From Caulobacter sp. 602-1 (GTDB lineage: Bacteria; Pseudomonadota; Alphaproteobacteria; Caulobacterales; Caulobacteraceae): 64,000 nucleotides of DNA. Positions 33,421 to 41,185 of this stretch are shown piece by piece (the stretch's first letter is position 1; each line of letters starts with the position of its first letter). The position numbers and the translations under genes were made by a program. The notes beneath the pieces are model-generated. The model was not told the origin of the DNA. It did no database searches and worked only from the letters and a program-made list of their open reading frames with translations. Location of the stretch: the NCBI RefSeq assembly GCF_003931565.1, contig NZ_RRYI01000003.1, forward strand, positions 248,001 through 312,000. Reading direction: 5' to 3'.

Positions 33421-33692
33421 TGTGAAGCGCTCTGCAAGGGCGGAAGTCGACCATCACGCTAGGTCCGCACCGTGAGCCGGTCTTGCCTCAGCGCGCACGA
33501 AGAGTTGGTCAGCAACCGCCCTCCACGGCGCGACGCCGAGTTTGCGGGCGCTCGGCGCCCCGGCGACGCCTCCGGCGCCCAATCCGGGGTCACACCTGGC
33601 CCCGGCAAGAAAGCTGTCGTGCGCGTTGAGACAAGACCGCCACCCTCGCCGCGCCTAGGGTCATCTCGTGGACATCGCCCACGGAGGACGCC
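33421..33692. promoter_or_regulatory. Divergent promoter region between Rieske and TauD units
   Basis: A 272-nt gap between the minus-strand oxygenase start and the plus-strand TauD start, so it must hold promoters for both. A hairpin GGGCGC-TCG-GCGCCC is at 33546-33560. No regulator site or promoter consensus could be named with confidence. The AraC protein of the same island is the obvious candidate to bind here. Confidence 0.35.
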
Positions 33693-34550
33693 ATGACGCC
33701 GACCGCAGACATCGCCATCAAGGACCTGAAGCCGGGCTTCGGGGCCGAGATCTCCGGCATCGATCTGGCCTCCGCCCCCGACGCGGCCCTCGACCAGGTC
33801 GTCGACACCTTCCACCGCCATGGCGCCATCGCCCTGCGCGACCAGAAGATGACGCCCGACGACCTGATGCGCTTCATCGGACGGTTCGGCGATCCGGAGG
33901 ACCACACCCAGACCCGCTTCACCCTGCCGGGCTATCCGAAGATCTTCATCCTCAGCAACCGCCTGGTGGACGGCCAGCCGATCGGCGCCCACAACGACGG
34001 CGTGGGCTGGCACACCGACTACAGCTACAAGCCCGAGCCGGTCATGCTGACCATGCTCTACGCGGTGGAGGTGCCTGACGAAGGTTCCGACACCCTGCTG
34101 GCCGACGGTTGCGCGGCCTGGAACGCCCTGCCCGCCGACAAGCAGGCCATGCTGGAGGGCCTGCGGCTGCACCACAGCTACAAGCACTTCATGGCCACCC
34201 GCCAGTTCGGCCAGCAGCAGACCCTGTCGCCCGAACTGGAAGCGGCCAATCCCGACGTCGAGCACCCGCTGATCCGCACCCACCCCGCCGACGGCCGCAA
34301 GGCGCTGTGGCCCTCGACCGGCACGGTGACCGAGGTGATCGGCATGCCCGGCCCCGCGGGCCTGGCCCTGCTGGACGAGCTGGTCGAGTTCATGACCGAG
34401 GAGCGGTTCGTCTATCGCCACAAATGGCGGGTCGGCGACCTGCTGATGTGGGACAACCGCTGCACCCTGCACACCGGCACGCTGTACGACGACACCAAGT
34501 ACATCCGGACCATGCACCGCCTTTGGGTGAAGGGCGACAAGCCTTACTGA
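33693..34550 (+). CDS. TauD/TfdA-family Fe(II)/2-oxoglutarate dioxygenase, first copy
   Basis: A 285-aa dioxygenase. Iron ligands are His107 and Asp109 (WHTDYSYKPEP) and distal His260 (DNRCTLHTG); an Arg in IRTMHR binds 2-oxoglutarate. The family hydroxylates carbons next to sulfonate, ether or amine groups, or cleaves such bonds, producing succinate and CO2. Substrate unknown; not necessarily taurine. Start ATG at 33693 has GGAGG 5 nt upstream. First gene of a plus-strand unit with an SDR and a VOC protein, divergent from the Rieske unit. Confidence 0.92.
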   Translation: MTPTADIAIKDLKPGFGAEISGIDLASAPDAALDQVVDTFHRHGAIALRDQKMTPDDLMRFIGRFGDPEDHTQTRFTLPGYPKIFILSNRLVDGQPIGAHNDGVGWHTDYSYKPEPVMLTMLYAVEVPDEGSDTLLADGCAAWNALPADKQAMLEGLRLHHSYKHFMATRQFGQQQTLSPELEAANPDVEHPLIRTHPADGRKALWPSTGTVTEVIGMPGPAGLALLDELVEFMTEERFVYRHKWRVGDLLMWDNRCTLHTGTLYDDTKYIRTMHRLWVKGDKPY

Positions 34551-34572
34551 TCCCCCTTTCGGTGGAGTTGGC

Positions 34573-35406
34573 ATGACCAAGACCTGGATGATCACCGGCG
34601 TTTCCGGCGGTCTGGGCCGAGAAATCGCCCGAGCCGCTCTGGAGCGGGGCGATATCGTCGTCGGCGCGATGCGCAGGCCCGAGGCCGTCGCCGCGTTCGA
34701 AGCCCTGGCGCCCGGCCGCGCCCATGGCGTCGTCATGGACGTCACCGACACGGCGGCCATAGCCGCCGCTGTCGCCAAGGCCGAGAGCGTGACCGGGACC
34801 CTCGACGTGCTGGTCAACAACGCCGGCTATGGCCTGGTCGGGGCGGTCGAAGAGGCGTCCCTGGACGAGGTTCGCGCCCAGTTCGAGGTCAACGTCTTCG
34901 GACCTCTTGCGGTCCTGAAGGCCGTCCTGCCCGCCATGCGCGCGCGTCGCGCGGGCCGGATCATCAACATCACCTCGGTCTCGGGCCTGGCCGTCTGGGC
35001 CGGCACGGGCGTCTACTGCGCCAGCAAATGGGCGTTGGAAGGCCTGACCCAAACCCTGGCCCAGGAGGTCGCCGATCTGGGAATCAAGGTGGTCAATGTC
35101 GCCCCCGGCGGGCTGCGCACGGACTTCGCCACGGGCTCCAAGGTCATCGTGGCCGACAAGCTCTCCGACTATGACGGCCTGGCCCGCGACGCCGAGCGGA
35201 TCATGGCCGACCACGCCGGCCAGGAACCCGGCGACCCGTCCAAGGCCGCTAAGGCGATCCTGACGATCGCCGATGTCGAGGACCCGCCGATGCACCTGCT
35301 GCTGGGCGAGGACGCCCTGAAATACGCCGGCTACGCCGCCCAGGGCCTGGCCGCCGATATCGAGGCCTGGAAGACCCTGAGCCTCTCCACCAGCTTTGAC
35401 GCCTGA
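34573..35406 (+). CDS. SDR-family oxidoreductase of the catabolic island
   Basis: A 277-aa classical short-chain dehydrogenase with MITGVSGGLGREIA at the N-terminus, NNAGYGLVG near 82-90 and catalytic Tyr148/Lys152 in YCASK. It probably oxidises or reduces a pathway alcohol or carbonyl with NAD(P). GGAG lies 5 nt before the ATG, 22 nt after the TauD stop. It closely resembles the SDR at 477 in layout and length. Confidence 0.92.
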   Translation: MTKTWMITGVSGGLGREIARAALERGDIVVGAMRRPEAVAAFEALAPGRAHGVVMDVTDTAAIAAAVAKAESVTGTLDVLVNNAGYGLVGAVEEASLDEVRAQFEVNVFGPLAVLKAVLPAMRARRAGRIINITSVSGLAVWAGTGVYCASKWALEGLTQTLAQEVADLGIKVVNVAPGGLRTDFATGSKVIVADKLSDYDGLARDAERIMADHAGQEPGDPSKAAKAILTIADVEDPPMHLLLGEDALKYAGYAAQGLAADIEAWKTLSLSTSFDA

Positions 35407-35428
35407 AACCCGAACGCGAGCGCACGCC

Positions 35429-35914
35429 TTGACCAACACCCTGATCTTCGTCGACCTGGCCTCCGAAGACCCGTCCGAAGCCGGCGAGTTCTACGCCAAG
35501 GTGTTCGGCTGGCAGAACGACGCCCGCCCCGAGGGCGTCTATCACCGCATGGTGCCGGGCGGCTTCTTTAAGAAGCCCGACGGGACCGACAGCGAGATCG
35601 GCAACCTGCACCTGGGGATCTTCAAGGCCGCGAACGCCCGCCCCCATCCAGAGCCCGAAGGCGTCGAACCCCGCGCGCTGAGCACCGAAGGCCGCAAGCC
35701 ACGCGTCTGGGTGCTGATCAGCGACGACGACAGCGCCGACCGCATCCTCGGGACCGCCGAGGACCTGGGCGCGACCGTGCTGTGGAAGAACCACTACTGG
35801 AAGGAGTTCAACGGCTACAACCACGCCTTCCGCGACCCCTGGGGCAACGAGATCGTGTTGTGGGGCAAGGCGGGTCCGGATCCGCAAGTGCCGGCGGATT
35901 TCACGCGGGAATAG
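35429..35914 (+). CDS. VOC-superfamily (glyoxalase/bleomycin-resistance fold) protein
   Basis: A 161-aa protein of the vicinal-oxygen-chelate fold: TNTLIFVDLASEDPSEAGEF, YAKVFGWQN at the N-terminus and FRDPWGNEIVLWGK at the C-terminus, the typical paired beta-alpha-beta-beta-beta units. It could be a dioxygenase, isomerase or binding protein; the visible metal ligands are not enough to decide. The start is read as TTG at 35429 because it gives the normal family N-terminus after a gap to the SDR stop; an earlier in-frame TTG at 35396 lies inside the SDR gene. Its TAG directly abuts the convergent gene stop at 35915. Confidence 0.8.
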   Translation: MTNTLIFVDLASEDPSEAGEFYAKVFGWQNDARPEGVYHRMVPGGFFKKPDGTDSEIGNLHLGIFKAANARPHPEPEGVEPRALSTEGRKPRVWVLISDDDSADRILGTAEDLGATVLWKNHYWKEFNGYNHAFRDPWGNEIVLWGKAGPDPQVPADFTRE

Positions 35915-36724
35915 TCAGTCGACGCGCCTGGGATCGCCGACGAAGTCCTTGGCGCAGTACCAGCCGCCCTGGAACGGGGCTGCGGCCGAGGCTTCGGGCG
36001 GGCTGGAGGCGATGACCGCCTCCGCCCAGTCCTCGGCGTTGTCGCGGGGTTCATAGCCCAGGAAGGCGACCGCCGAATTGTCCCAGAAGGTCCGCGTATT
36101 GGCCGACACGCCGTAGACGGTCGCGTAGCCGAAATCGGGCGCCTCGATCCCGCAACGGACCAGTTCGACCATGTCGCGCGGGCTGATCCACACGGCCAAT
36201 TGGCGCGCGTCCGCCGGCCGCTCGCGATAGGCGCCGATGCGCAGGGAGAGCACCTGCAGGCCGAACTTGTCGGCGTACATCCGGCCCATCGCCTCGCCGA
36301 ACACCTTGCTGACGCCGTAGTAGCTGTCTGGGCGCGGGACCAGCGTTTCGGCGGTCGGCGTCTCGCGCCGATGGAAACCGGCCGCGTGATGCGACGAGGC
36401 GAACAGCACCCGCTTCACGCCCGCGATCCGAGCGGCCTCGAACAGGTTGTGGACGCCGACAATGTTGGCCGGCAGCACCCGCGCCCAGGCGTTGGTCTCG
36501 GGCTCGACGGGCACGCCGGCCATGTGGACGACGCAGTCGATCCCGGCCATGGCGGCGACCAGACCGTCGAGATCCAGCAGGTCGACCCGCACGATCTCCT
36601 CGCCCGGGCCCGCCACCGACAGCGGCGCGATGTCGGCCAGTCGCATCAGGCCGTAGCGGCCGGCCAGCCCCTCCCGGAGCGCCGAGCCGATACCGCCGGC
36701 CGCGCCCAGCAGAAGAACGCTCAA
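35915..36724 (-). CDS. Uronate-dehydrogenase-like NAD-dependent epimerase/dehydratase
   Basis: A 269-aa extended-SDR protein resembling uronate dehydrogenase (Udh). NAD motif GAAGGIG is at residues 7-13 and the catalytic YGVSK is in DSYYGVSKVFGEAMGRMY. Udh-like blocks FASSHHAAGFH, VYGVSANTRTFWDNS and FLGYEPRDNAED are present. It should oxidise a cyclic sugar-like or hydroxy substrate with NAD; whether it acts on a uronate here is unclear. Start is TTG at 36724 in a TTGA overlap with the TauD stop; no ATG or GTG would give an intact Rossmann motif. Last gene of the RutA-like unit. Confidence 0.85.
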   Translation of the reverse strand: MSVLLLGAAGGIGSALREGLAGRYGLMRLADIAPLSVAGPGEEIVRVDLLDLDGLVAAMAGIDCVVHMAGVPVEPETNAWARVLPANIVGVHNLFEAARIAGVKRVLFASSHHAAGFHRRETPTAETLVPRPDSYYGVSKVFGEAMGRMYADKFGLQVLSLRIGAYRERPADARQLAVWISPRDMVELVRCGIEAPDFGYATVYGVSANTRTFWDNSAVAFLGYEPRDNAEDWAEAVIASSPPEASAAAPFQGGWYCAKDFVGDPRRVD

Positions 36725-37533
36725 ACCGGCTTGTCGCCGGCGATCGTCACCCGATAGCCCGTGCGGGTGTCGGGGAAATAGTCCCAGATCGCCTGGTGCC
36801 AGGTGCAGCGGTTGTCCCAGAAGGCGACCGAGTTCGGCTTCCAGCGGAAGCGCACCTGAAAGTCCGGATTGCTGGCGTGCTGGTAGAGGAAGTTCAGGAT
36901 CGCGTTGCTCTCGGCTTTGGACAGGCCGGCGATGTGGGTCGTGTAGGACGGATTGACGAACAGACTCTTGCGGCCGCTGACCGGGTGGGTGCGCACGACC
37001 GGGTGGGTGGAGCAATTGTACTTACGGTCGATGTCCGGAAAGATCGCCTTGTAGACGGGATTGGCGTCGTGCACCGCCGACAGGCCTTCCAGATAGGCCT
37101 TCATCCGGTCCGACAGGGTATCATAGGCCCAGTACATGCTGGCGAAGCAGGTGTCGCCGCCGTCGTCGGGCAGGACCTTCATGTAGAGGATGCTGCCCAG
37201 CGGCGGCTCGGGATCGCAGGTCAGGTCCGAGTGCCAGTTCTCGCCCGCCACGAACTTGGAATTGGCGTCGGCGTGGATGGCGACGATCTCGGGGTGGTCG
37301 GGCAGGCCCGGCACGCCCGAGTGGATGGCCAGGTTCCCGAACTTGCGGCCGAAGTCCTTGTGGGCGTCGTGCGACATCTCCTGGTCGCGGAAAAAGATCA
37401 CCTGGTGCTGGGTCAGGGCCTGGTGGATCTCTTCGAACTGACGGTTCGAGAGCGGCTTGCCCAGGTCGACGCCGAAGATCTCCGCGCCGATCCGGCGGGT
37501 CATGGGCTTCACGTCGAGCACGTCGTAGGCCAT
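36721..37533 (-). CDS. TauD/TfdA-family Fe(II)/2-oxoglutarate dioxygenase, second copy
   Basis: A 270-aa dioxygenase with iron ligands His101, Asp103 (ENWHSDLTCDPEPP) and His246 (DNRCTWHQAIWDY), and an Arg in RTGYRVTI for 2-oxoglutarate. It is closer to true TauD than the copy at 33693 (GSILYMKVLPDDGGDT, THPVVRTHPVSGRKSLFVN). ATG at 37533 is preferred since GGAG lies 8 nt upstream; an in-frame TTG at 37548 precedes that site. It lies 15 nt after the flavin reductase stop. Substrate unknown; desulfonation is possible, but so is action on an ether or amide. Confidence 0.92.
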   Translation of the reverse strand: MAYDVLDVKPMTRRIGAEIFGVDLGKPLSNRQFEEIHQALTQHQVIFFRDQEMSHDAHKDFGRKFGNLAIHSGVPGLPDHPEIVAIHADANSKFVAGENWHSDLTCDPEPPLGSILYMKVLPDDGGDTCFASMYWAYDTLSDRMKAYLEGLSAVHDANPVYKAIFPDIDRKYNCSTHPVVRTHPVSGRKSLFVNPSYTTHIAGLSKAESNAILNFLYQHASNPDFQVRFRWKPNSVAFWDNRCTWHQAIWDYFPDTRTGYRVTIAGDKPV

Positions 37534-37548
37534 GCGGCGCAACTCCAA

Positions 37549-38043
37549 CTATGCGTTCAGAAAGCCGCCGCGCACGTAGACGAGCGGCGTCTTGGTTTCG
37601 TCGGTGACCACGCGCAGCACGCGCCCGACCAGGATCTCGTGATCGCCGCCGTCGTGGGCGTCGCGCAGTTCGCACTCGATGGCCGTCACGCAGCCGGCCA
37701 GCAGCGGCGCGCCGCACATCCCGGCCTCGACGGCCGTGAGGGCGAAGCGATCGTCGGCCCCGCTCTTGGCGAAGCGGTAGGCTAGGTCGCCCTGCTCCCG
37801 GGCCAGGATGTTGACGCAGAACGTCCGCGCCTGGCTCAGCGCCGCCAGGGTGCGGCTGTCGCGCTTGAGGCAGACCATGATCAGCGGCGGGTCCATCGAC
37901 ACCGAGCTGAAGGCGCTAACCGTCGTGCCGACCAGGCGGCCGTCATGGCAAGTGGTCACCACCGTCACCCCCGCCGCGAAACTGCCCATGGCCCTGCGGA
38001 AATCGGCCGGCTCCGGCGCGTGGTGTCGAGGCGCGGCGCTCAT
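37549..38043 (-). CDS. Flavin reductase-like protein (HpaC/RutF family)
   Basis: A 164-aa flavin reductase of the FMN-binding split-barrel type: FRRAMGSFAAGVTVVTTCHD, FSSVSMDPPLIMVCL, RTFCVNILAREQ and GCVTAIECELRD. It would supply FMNH2 to a two-component monooxygenase, and the RutA-like enzyme of the same operon is the obvious client, as RutF serves RutA. ATG at 38043 shares one base with the stop of the M20 gene (TGATG); a GTG three bases earlier is possible. Confidence 0.9.
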   Translation of the reverse strand: MSAAPRHHAPEPADFRRAMGSFAAGVTVVTTCHDGRLVGTTVSAFSSVSMDPPLIMVCLKRDSRTLAALSQARTFCVNILAREQGDLAYRFAKSGADDRFALTAVEAGMCGAPLLAGCVTAIECELRDAHDGGDHEILVGRVLRVVTDETKTPLVYVRGGFLNA

Positions 38044-39428
38044 CACGCGTCCCCGAACGGGTTGTCGGGATAGACCGCCGACGCCGGTCGCCTGGCGGCC
38101 TCGTCGGGGCCCGCGCGCCCGCAGATCGCCAGGGCCGTCAGGGCGTAGATGAGAGCGCTGTCGACCAGGTCCTTCGGTGTCGGCCGCCAGCGGCGGAAGC
38201 CGGTGGTGATGGCCGGAATCCGGTGCATGTTGAAGACGTTGTGGTCTCGCCACATGCTGGAATAGACCGGATTGGCCAGGGCGACGGGATGGCCGAGACC
38301 CAGCTGGGTGGCCACGTCCACAGCGCCGACCAGAGGGGCCACCTCGGCGGCGTCGGCCTCGAAGCCGTGGCGCACCACGACCGGCTCGATGTCGATGCGG
38401 CCGAGGCCCGCCTCGCGGACCATGGCCTCCAGCGAATGCTGGACATCGGCCACCCGTTGCTTGGGCGTCAGGCCCACCTCCAGATAGAGGTTCACCAGCT
38501 CGGTCCCCGCCCCGAAGGCATAGGGAATGCCGCCCCGGATCGAGGCGATCTGCGACTTGGGCTGGGCCACGCCGCCAGGGCTGTCGTAGCGGCTCTTCTT
38601 TTCGTATTCGCCGCTCCAGGCATGGATCGCCTCGGTCAGCTTGCCGATCTTGTAGATCGGGTTGGGGTGCTGGGCCGCCGTGGCCGGATGCTCCAGGAGC
38701 GGCGTGAAGACCCCCTCGCCCCAGACCTGGAACCGGAACACCGCATAGCCGCAGCCGACCCAGGTCAGGCCGAAGTCGCAGCCCTCGGCGGCGATGGCGT
38801 AGTCGGGCGCGACGCCGCCGTGATGGAACAGGTAGTGGGCCCCGATGTCCTTGCCCATATAGGCCACGCCCCGGTGCTCCTCGATCGGCTCGGGGCCGAT
38901 CTCGCCGGGGCAGGCGGTCAGGTACATCTTGCCGGCCAGCTCATAGCCGGCCTTCTTCAGCGCCTTGGCCGCGATCAGAAAGCAGCTCATCGGCCCGCGG
39001 TCGTTGGCGATCGGGTAGCCATAGAGCTTGCCGTCCTCCAGCCAGCACTTCTCCCACTCGGGATTGGCCAGGGTGTCGGGGCTGTACTTGTAGGCGTCGA
39101 GGTCGGGGTTCCAGGTCGGCGCCTCGGTGTCGAGGTGGGCTGTGAACAGCAGGTTCTTGCCGACACCCTTGCCGCCGTGCGTGCCGATGATGTTGGGTCG
39201 CTCAGGCGTCGCCCCGACCTTGCGCGGCGAGAAGCCCTCGCGCGCCATCCAGTCGTGGACGTAGTTGGCGACCTCCAGTTCCTTGCCGGACGGCGCGGGA
39301 ATGTTGCCCAGGGTCAGGGCCAGCTCGACGATCTCGGCCTCGTCGATGGCGGCGGCGATCGCCGCGCGATCGACCTCGGTGACCTGGTAGGGGGCGCTGG
39401 CGCCCAGGTTCGGAAATCCATCGGCCAT
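38043..39428 (-). CDS. M20-family metallohydrolase
   Basis: A 461-aa zinc-dependent M20 peptidase/amidohydrolase. Metal-binding motif TAHLDTEAP has His98 and Asp100; other landmarks are LYGYPIANDRGPMSCFL and YLTACPGEIGPEPIEEHRG. Members cleave peptides, N-acyl and N-carbamoyl amino acids; this one is longer than the classic carboxypeptidase G2 subgroup and is often annotated deacylase. It sits 3 nt after the RutB-like hydrolase. A role hydrolysing an amide or carbamoyl intermediate after ring opening is plausible, but the substrate is not known. Confidence 0.85.
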   Translation of the reverse strand: MADGFPNLGASAPYQVTEVDRAAIAAAIDEAEIVELALTLGNIPAPSGKELEVANYVHDWMAREGFSPRKVGATPERPNIIGTHGGKGVGKNLLFTAHLDTEAPTWNPDLDAYKYSPDTLANPEWEKCWLEDGKLYGYPIANDRGPMSCFLIAAKALKKAGYELAGKMYLTACPGEIGPEPIEEHRGVAYMGKDIGAHYLFHHGGVAPDYAIAAEGCDFGLTWVGCGYAVFRFQVWGEGVFTPLLEHPATAAQHPNPIYKIGKLTEAIHAWSGEYEKKSRYDSPGGVAQPKSQIASIRGGIPYAFGAGTELVNLYLEVGLTPKQRVADVQHSLEAMVREAGLGRIDIEPVVVRHGFEADAAEVAPLVGAVDVATQLGLGHPVALANPVYSSMWRDHNVFNMHRIPAITTGFRRWRPTPKDLVDSALIYALTALAICGRAGPDEAARRPASAVYPDNPFGDA

Positions 39429-39431
39429 GGG

Positions 39432-40100
39432 TCAGACGCTCCAGGCGCGCGCGATCGCGTTCGTGTCGGTCAGGATCGCGCTGTTCAGTTCCATCACCTT
39501 CAGCGAGGCGGCGTGGATGTCGGCCTCGTAGGCGGCGCAGGCGTCGGCGGCGACGAAGACGTGATAGTCCAGGCTGAAGGCGTCGCGGACGGTGCTGTCG
39601 ACGCAGCACTCGGTGGTCAGGCCCGCCACGACCAGGGTGTCGACGCCGAGCGCCTTCAGCCGCGCGTCGAGCTCGGCGCCGCCGAAGCCGCTGTAGCGCG
39701 TCTTCTTCACCACCGTCTCGCCCGGCAAGGGCTTGGGGCCGTAGAAGTCCGAGCCGACCTCGCCCTCGCGGCACAAGGCGCTCTCGTTGTCCGGATCGCC
39801 GCCGCGACGGCGCATGCGCTCCTTCCAGCTCGGCGAGTCCGTCTCCGGCGATGTGAAAAGGCCAACGAAGATGACCGGAACCCGCGCTTGCCGCGCCGCG
39901 TCGACCAGACGCTCGGCGGCGGCCACGGCGGGCTGGACCGCGGCCATGTCGACATACTGCCCCAGCGCGCCGTCGGGCGAGGCGAAGTCCACCTGGATGT
40001 CGATGACCAGCACCGCCGTACGCGACGGCGCGATCCAGACGGCCAACCCCTCCCCGGCCGCAGCGACGGAGGTCACCTCTGGCGAACTCTGGGCATTCAC
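39432..40100 (-). CDS. Isochorismatase-family cysteine hydrolase (RutB-like)
   Basis: A 222-aa cysteine hydrolase. The Asp-Lys-Cys triad is Asp34 (VIDIQVDF), Lys133 (VVKKTRYSGF) and Cys166 (TTECCVDSTVRD). In the pyrimidine Rut pathway the equivalent enzyme, RutB, hydrolyses ureidoacrylate; related ones cleave maleamate or nicotinamide. It directly follows the RutA-like monooxygenase with a GTGA overlap (start GTG at 40100), the same order as rutA-rutB, so it likely hydrolyses the ring-opened amide made by that enzyme. Precise substrate unknown. Confidence 0.88.
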   Translation of the reverse strand: MNAQSSPEVTSVAAAGEGLAVWIAPSRTAVLVIDIQVDFASPDGALGQYVDMAAVQPAVAAAERLVDAARQARVPVIFVGLFTSPETDSPSWKERMRRRGGDPDNESALCREGEVGSDFYGPKPLPGETVVKKTRYSGFGGAELDARLKALGVDTLVVAGLTTECCVDSTVRDAFSLDYHVFVAADACAAYEADIHAASLKVMELNSAILTDTNAIARAWSV

Positions 40101-41161
40101 GAGAACACCGCCCGCAGGCCTGGCAGGATCTCGGCGCCGAACATGGTCAGTCCCTCGACATAGTCGGGGAAGATCATCATCAGGCCGTCCAGCTCGCAGT
40201 AGCGCAGGAACTCCTCGATCTGGTCGCCGCAGGTCTTGGGCGAACCGACCACGGTGTGGGTCATGAACGCGCCCTGGGCCGCCGCCACGGTCGAGAGCTT
40301 CTCGGCCGGCACGCCCCAGCTTTCCAGCATGGCCAGGATGGCGCCCATGTCGGCGCCGCTCTTGTAGTATTCGACCTTGGCCTCGGCCTCGGCGTCGGTG
40401 TCGCCGTGGATCACCGTGCACATGGCGAAGGTCTTGATGGTCTTGCCCATGCCCTCGGCCGCCTTCTTGGCCCGCAGCGAGGCGTCGCGGCGCTCGTCCG
40501 GCGTGCGACCGCCGATGAAGCAGATGTCGGCCTCGCGCACCGAGAACTGGAAGCCCCGATCGCTCATCCCCGCGCAGACGAGGTCCGGACGCGGCTTGGA
40601 CAACGGCTTGGGCTTGGACTGGCAATCCTTCATCGTGAAGTACTTGCCCTGGAAGTCGACGCTGTCCTCCGACCACAGGCGCTTGACGATGGCGGTCCAT
40701 TCCTCGGTCAGGGCGTAGCGGTCGTCGTGGGTCATGGAGTCGTCCCACGCCCCCATCTGATCGAACTCGCCCTTGTAGGCGCCGGCGACGATGTTGAGGC
40801 CCGCGCGGCCGCCGCTGATGTGGTCGAGGGTGGCGATCATCTTGGCCGCCACCGCCGGGTTCTGGAGCAGCGGATGGATGGTCGCCCAGATCTTCACGTT
40901 CTTGGTGGCCTCGGCGATGCCGGCCATCATGGTGACGGACTCCAGGGCCGTGCCCCAGTGGTCGGTCTCGCCGCCGAAGCCGCGGAACTTGCCCATCGAC
41001 ATGACGAAATCCATGCCGACCTCGTCGGCCTTCACGGCCGCCGCGCGGTTCTGCGCATAGAGGCCGTCGAGCGTCGGCGCGGTCTTGGAGATGATCCAGC
41101 CGCCGTTGGCGACGGGCAGGAAGACCCCGAAATCCTTGTGCTGGGAAGGACGGTGGAACAT
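40097..41161 (-). CDS. LLM-class flavin-dependent monooxygenase, RutA-like
   Basis: A 354-aa luciferase-like monooxygenase. From memory it aligns well with E. coli RutA: FGVFLPVANGGWIISKTAPT, DFVMSMGKFRGFGG, ATLDHISGGRAGLNIVAGA, DFQGKYFTMKDCQSKPKP and VCAGMSDRGFQFSVREADI. RutA opens the uracil ring by an oxidative attack using FMN. Here uracil may not be the substrate, since rutC, D, E and G are missing and the operon has other enzymes. AGGAG lies 7 nt before the ATG. It lies 24 nt after the MFS transporter gene and is followed by the RutB-like gene. Confidence 0.88.
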   Translation of the reverse strand: MFHRPSQHKDFGVFLPVANGGWIISKTAPTLDGLYAQNRAAAVKADEVGMDFVMSMGKFRGFGGETDHWGTALESVTMMAGIAEATKNVKIWATIHPLLQNPAVAAKMIATLDHISGGRAGLNIVAGAYKGEFDQMGAWDDSMTHDDRYALTEEWTAIVKRLWSEDSVDFQGKYFTMKDCQSKPKPLSKPRPDLVCAGMSDRGFQFSVREADICFIGGRTPDERRDASLRAKKAAEGMGKTIKTFAMCTVIHGDTDAEAEAKVEYYKSGADMGAILAMLESWGVPAEKLSTVAAAQGAFMTHTVVGSPKTCGDQIEEFLRYCELDGLMMIFPDYVEGLTMFGAEILPGLRAVFS

Positions 41162-41185
41162 GACTTGTCTCCTGATCCCTAAACT

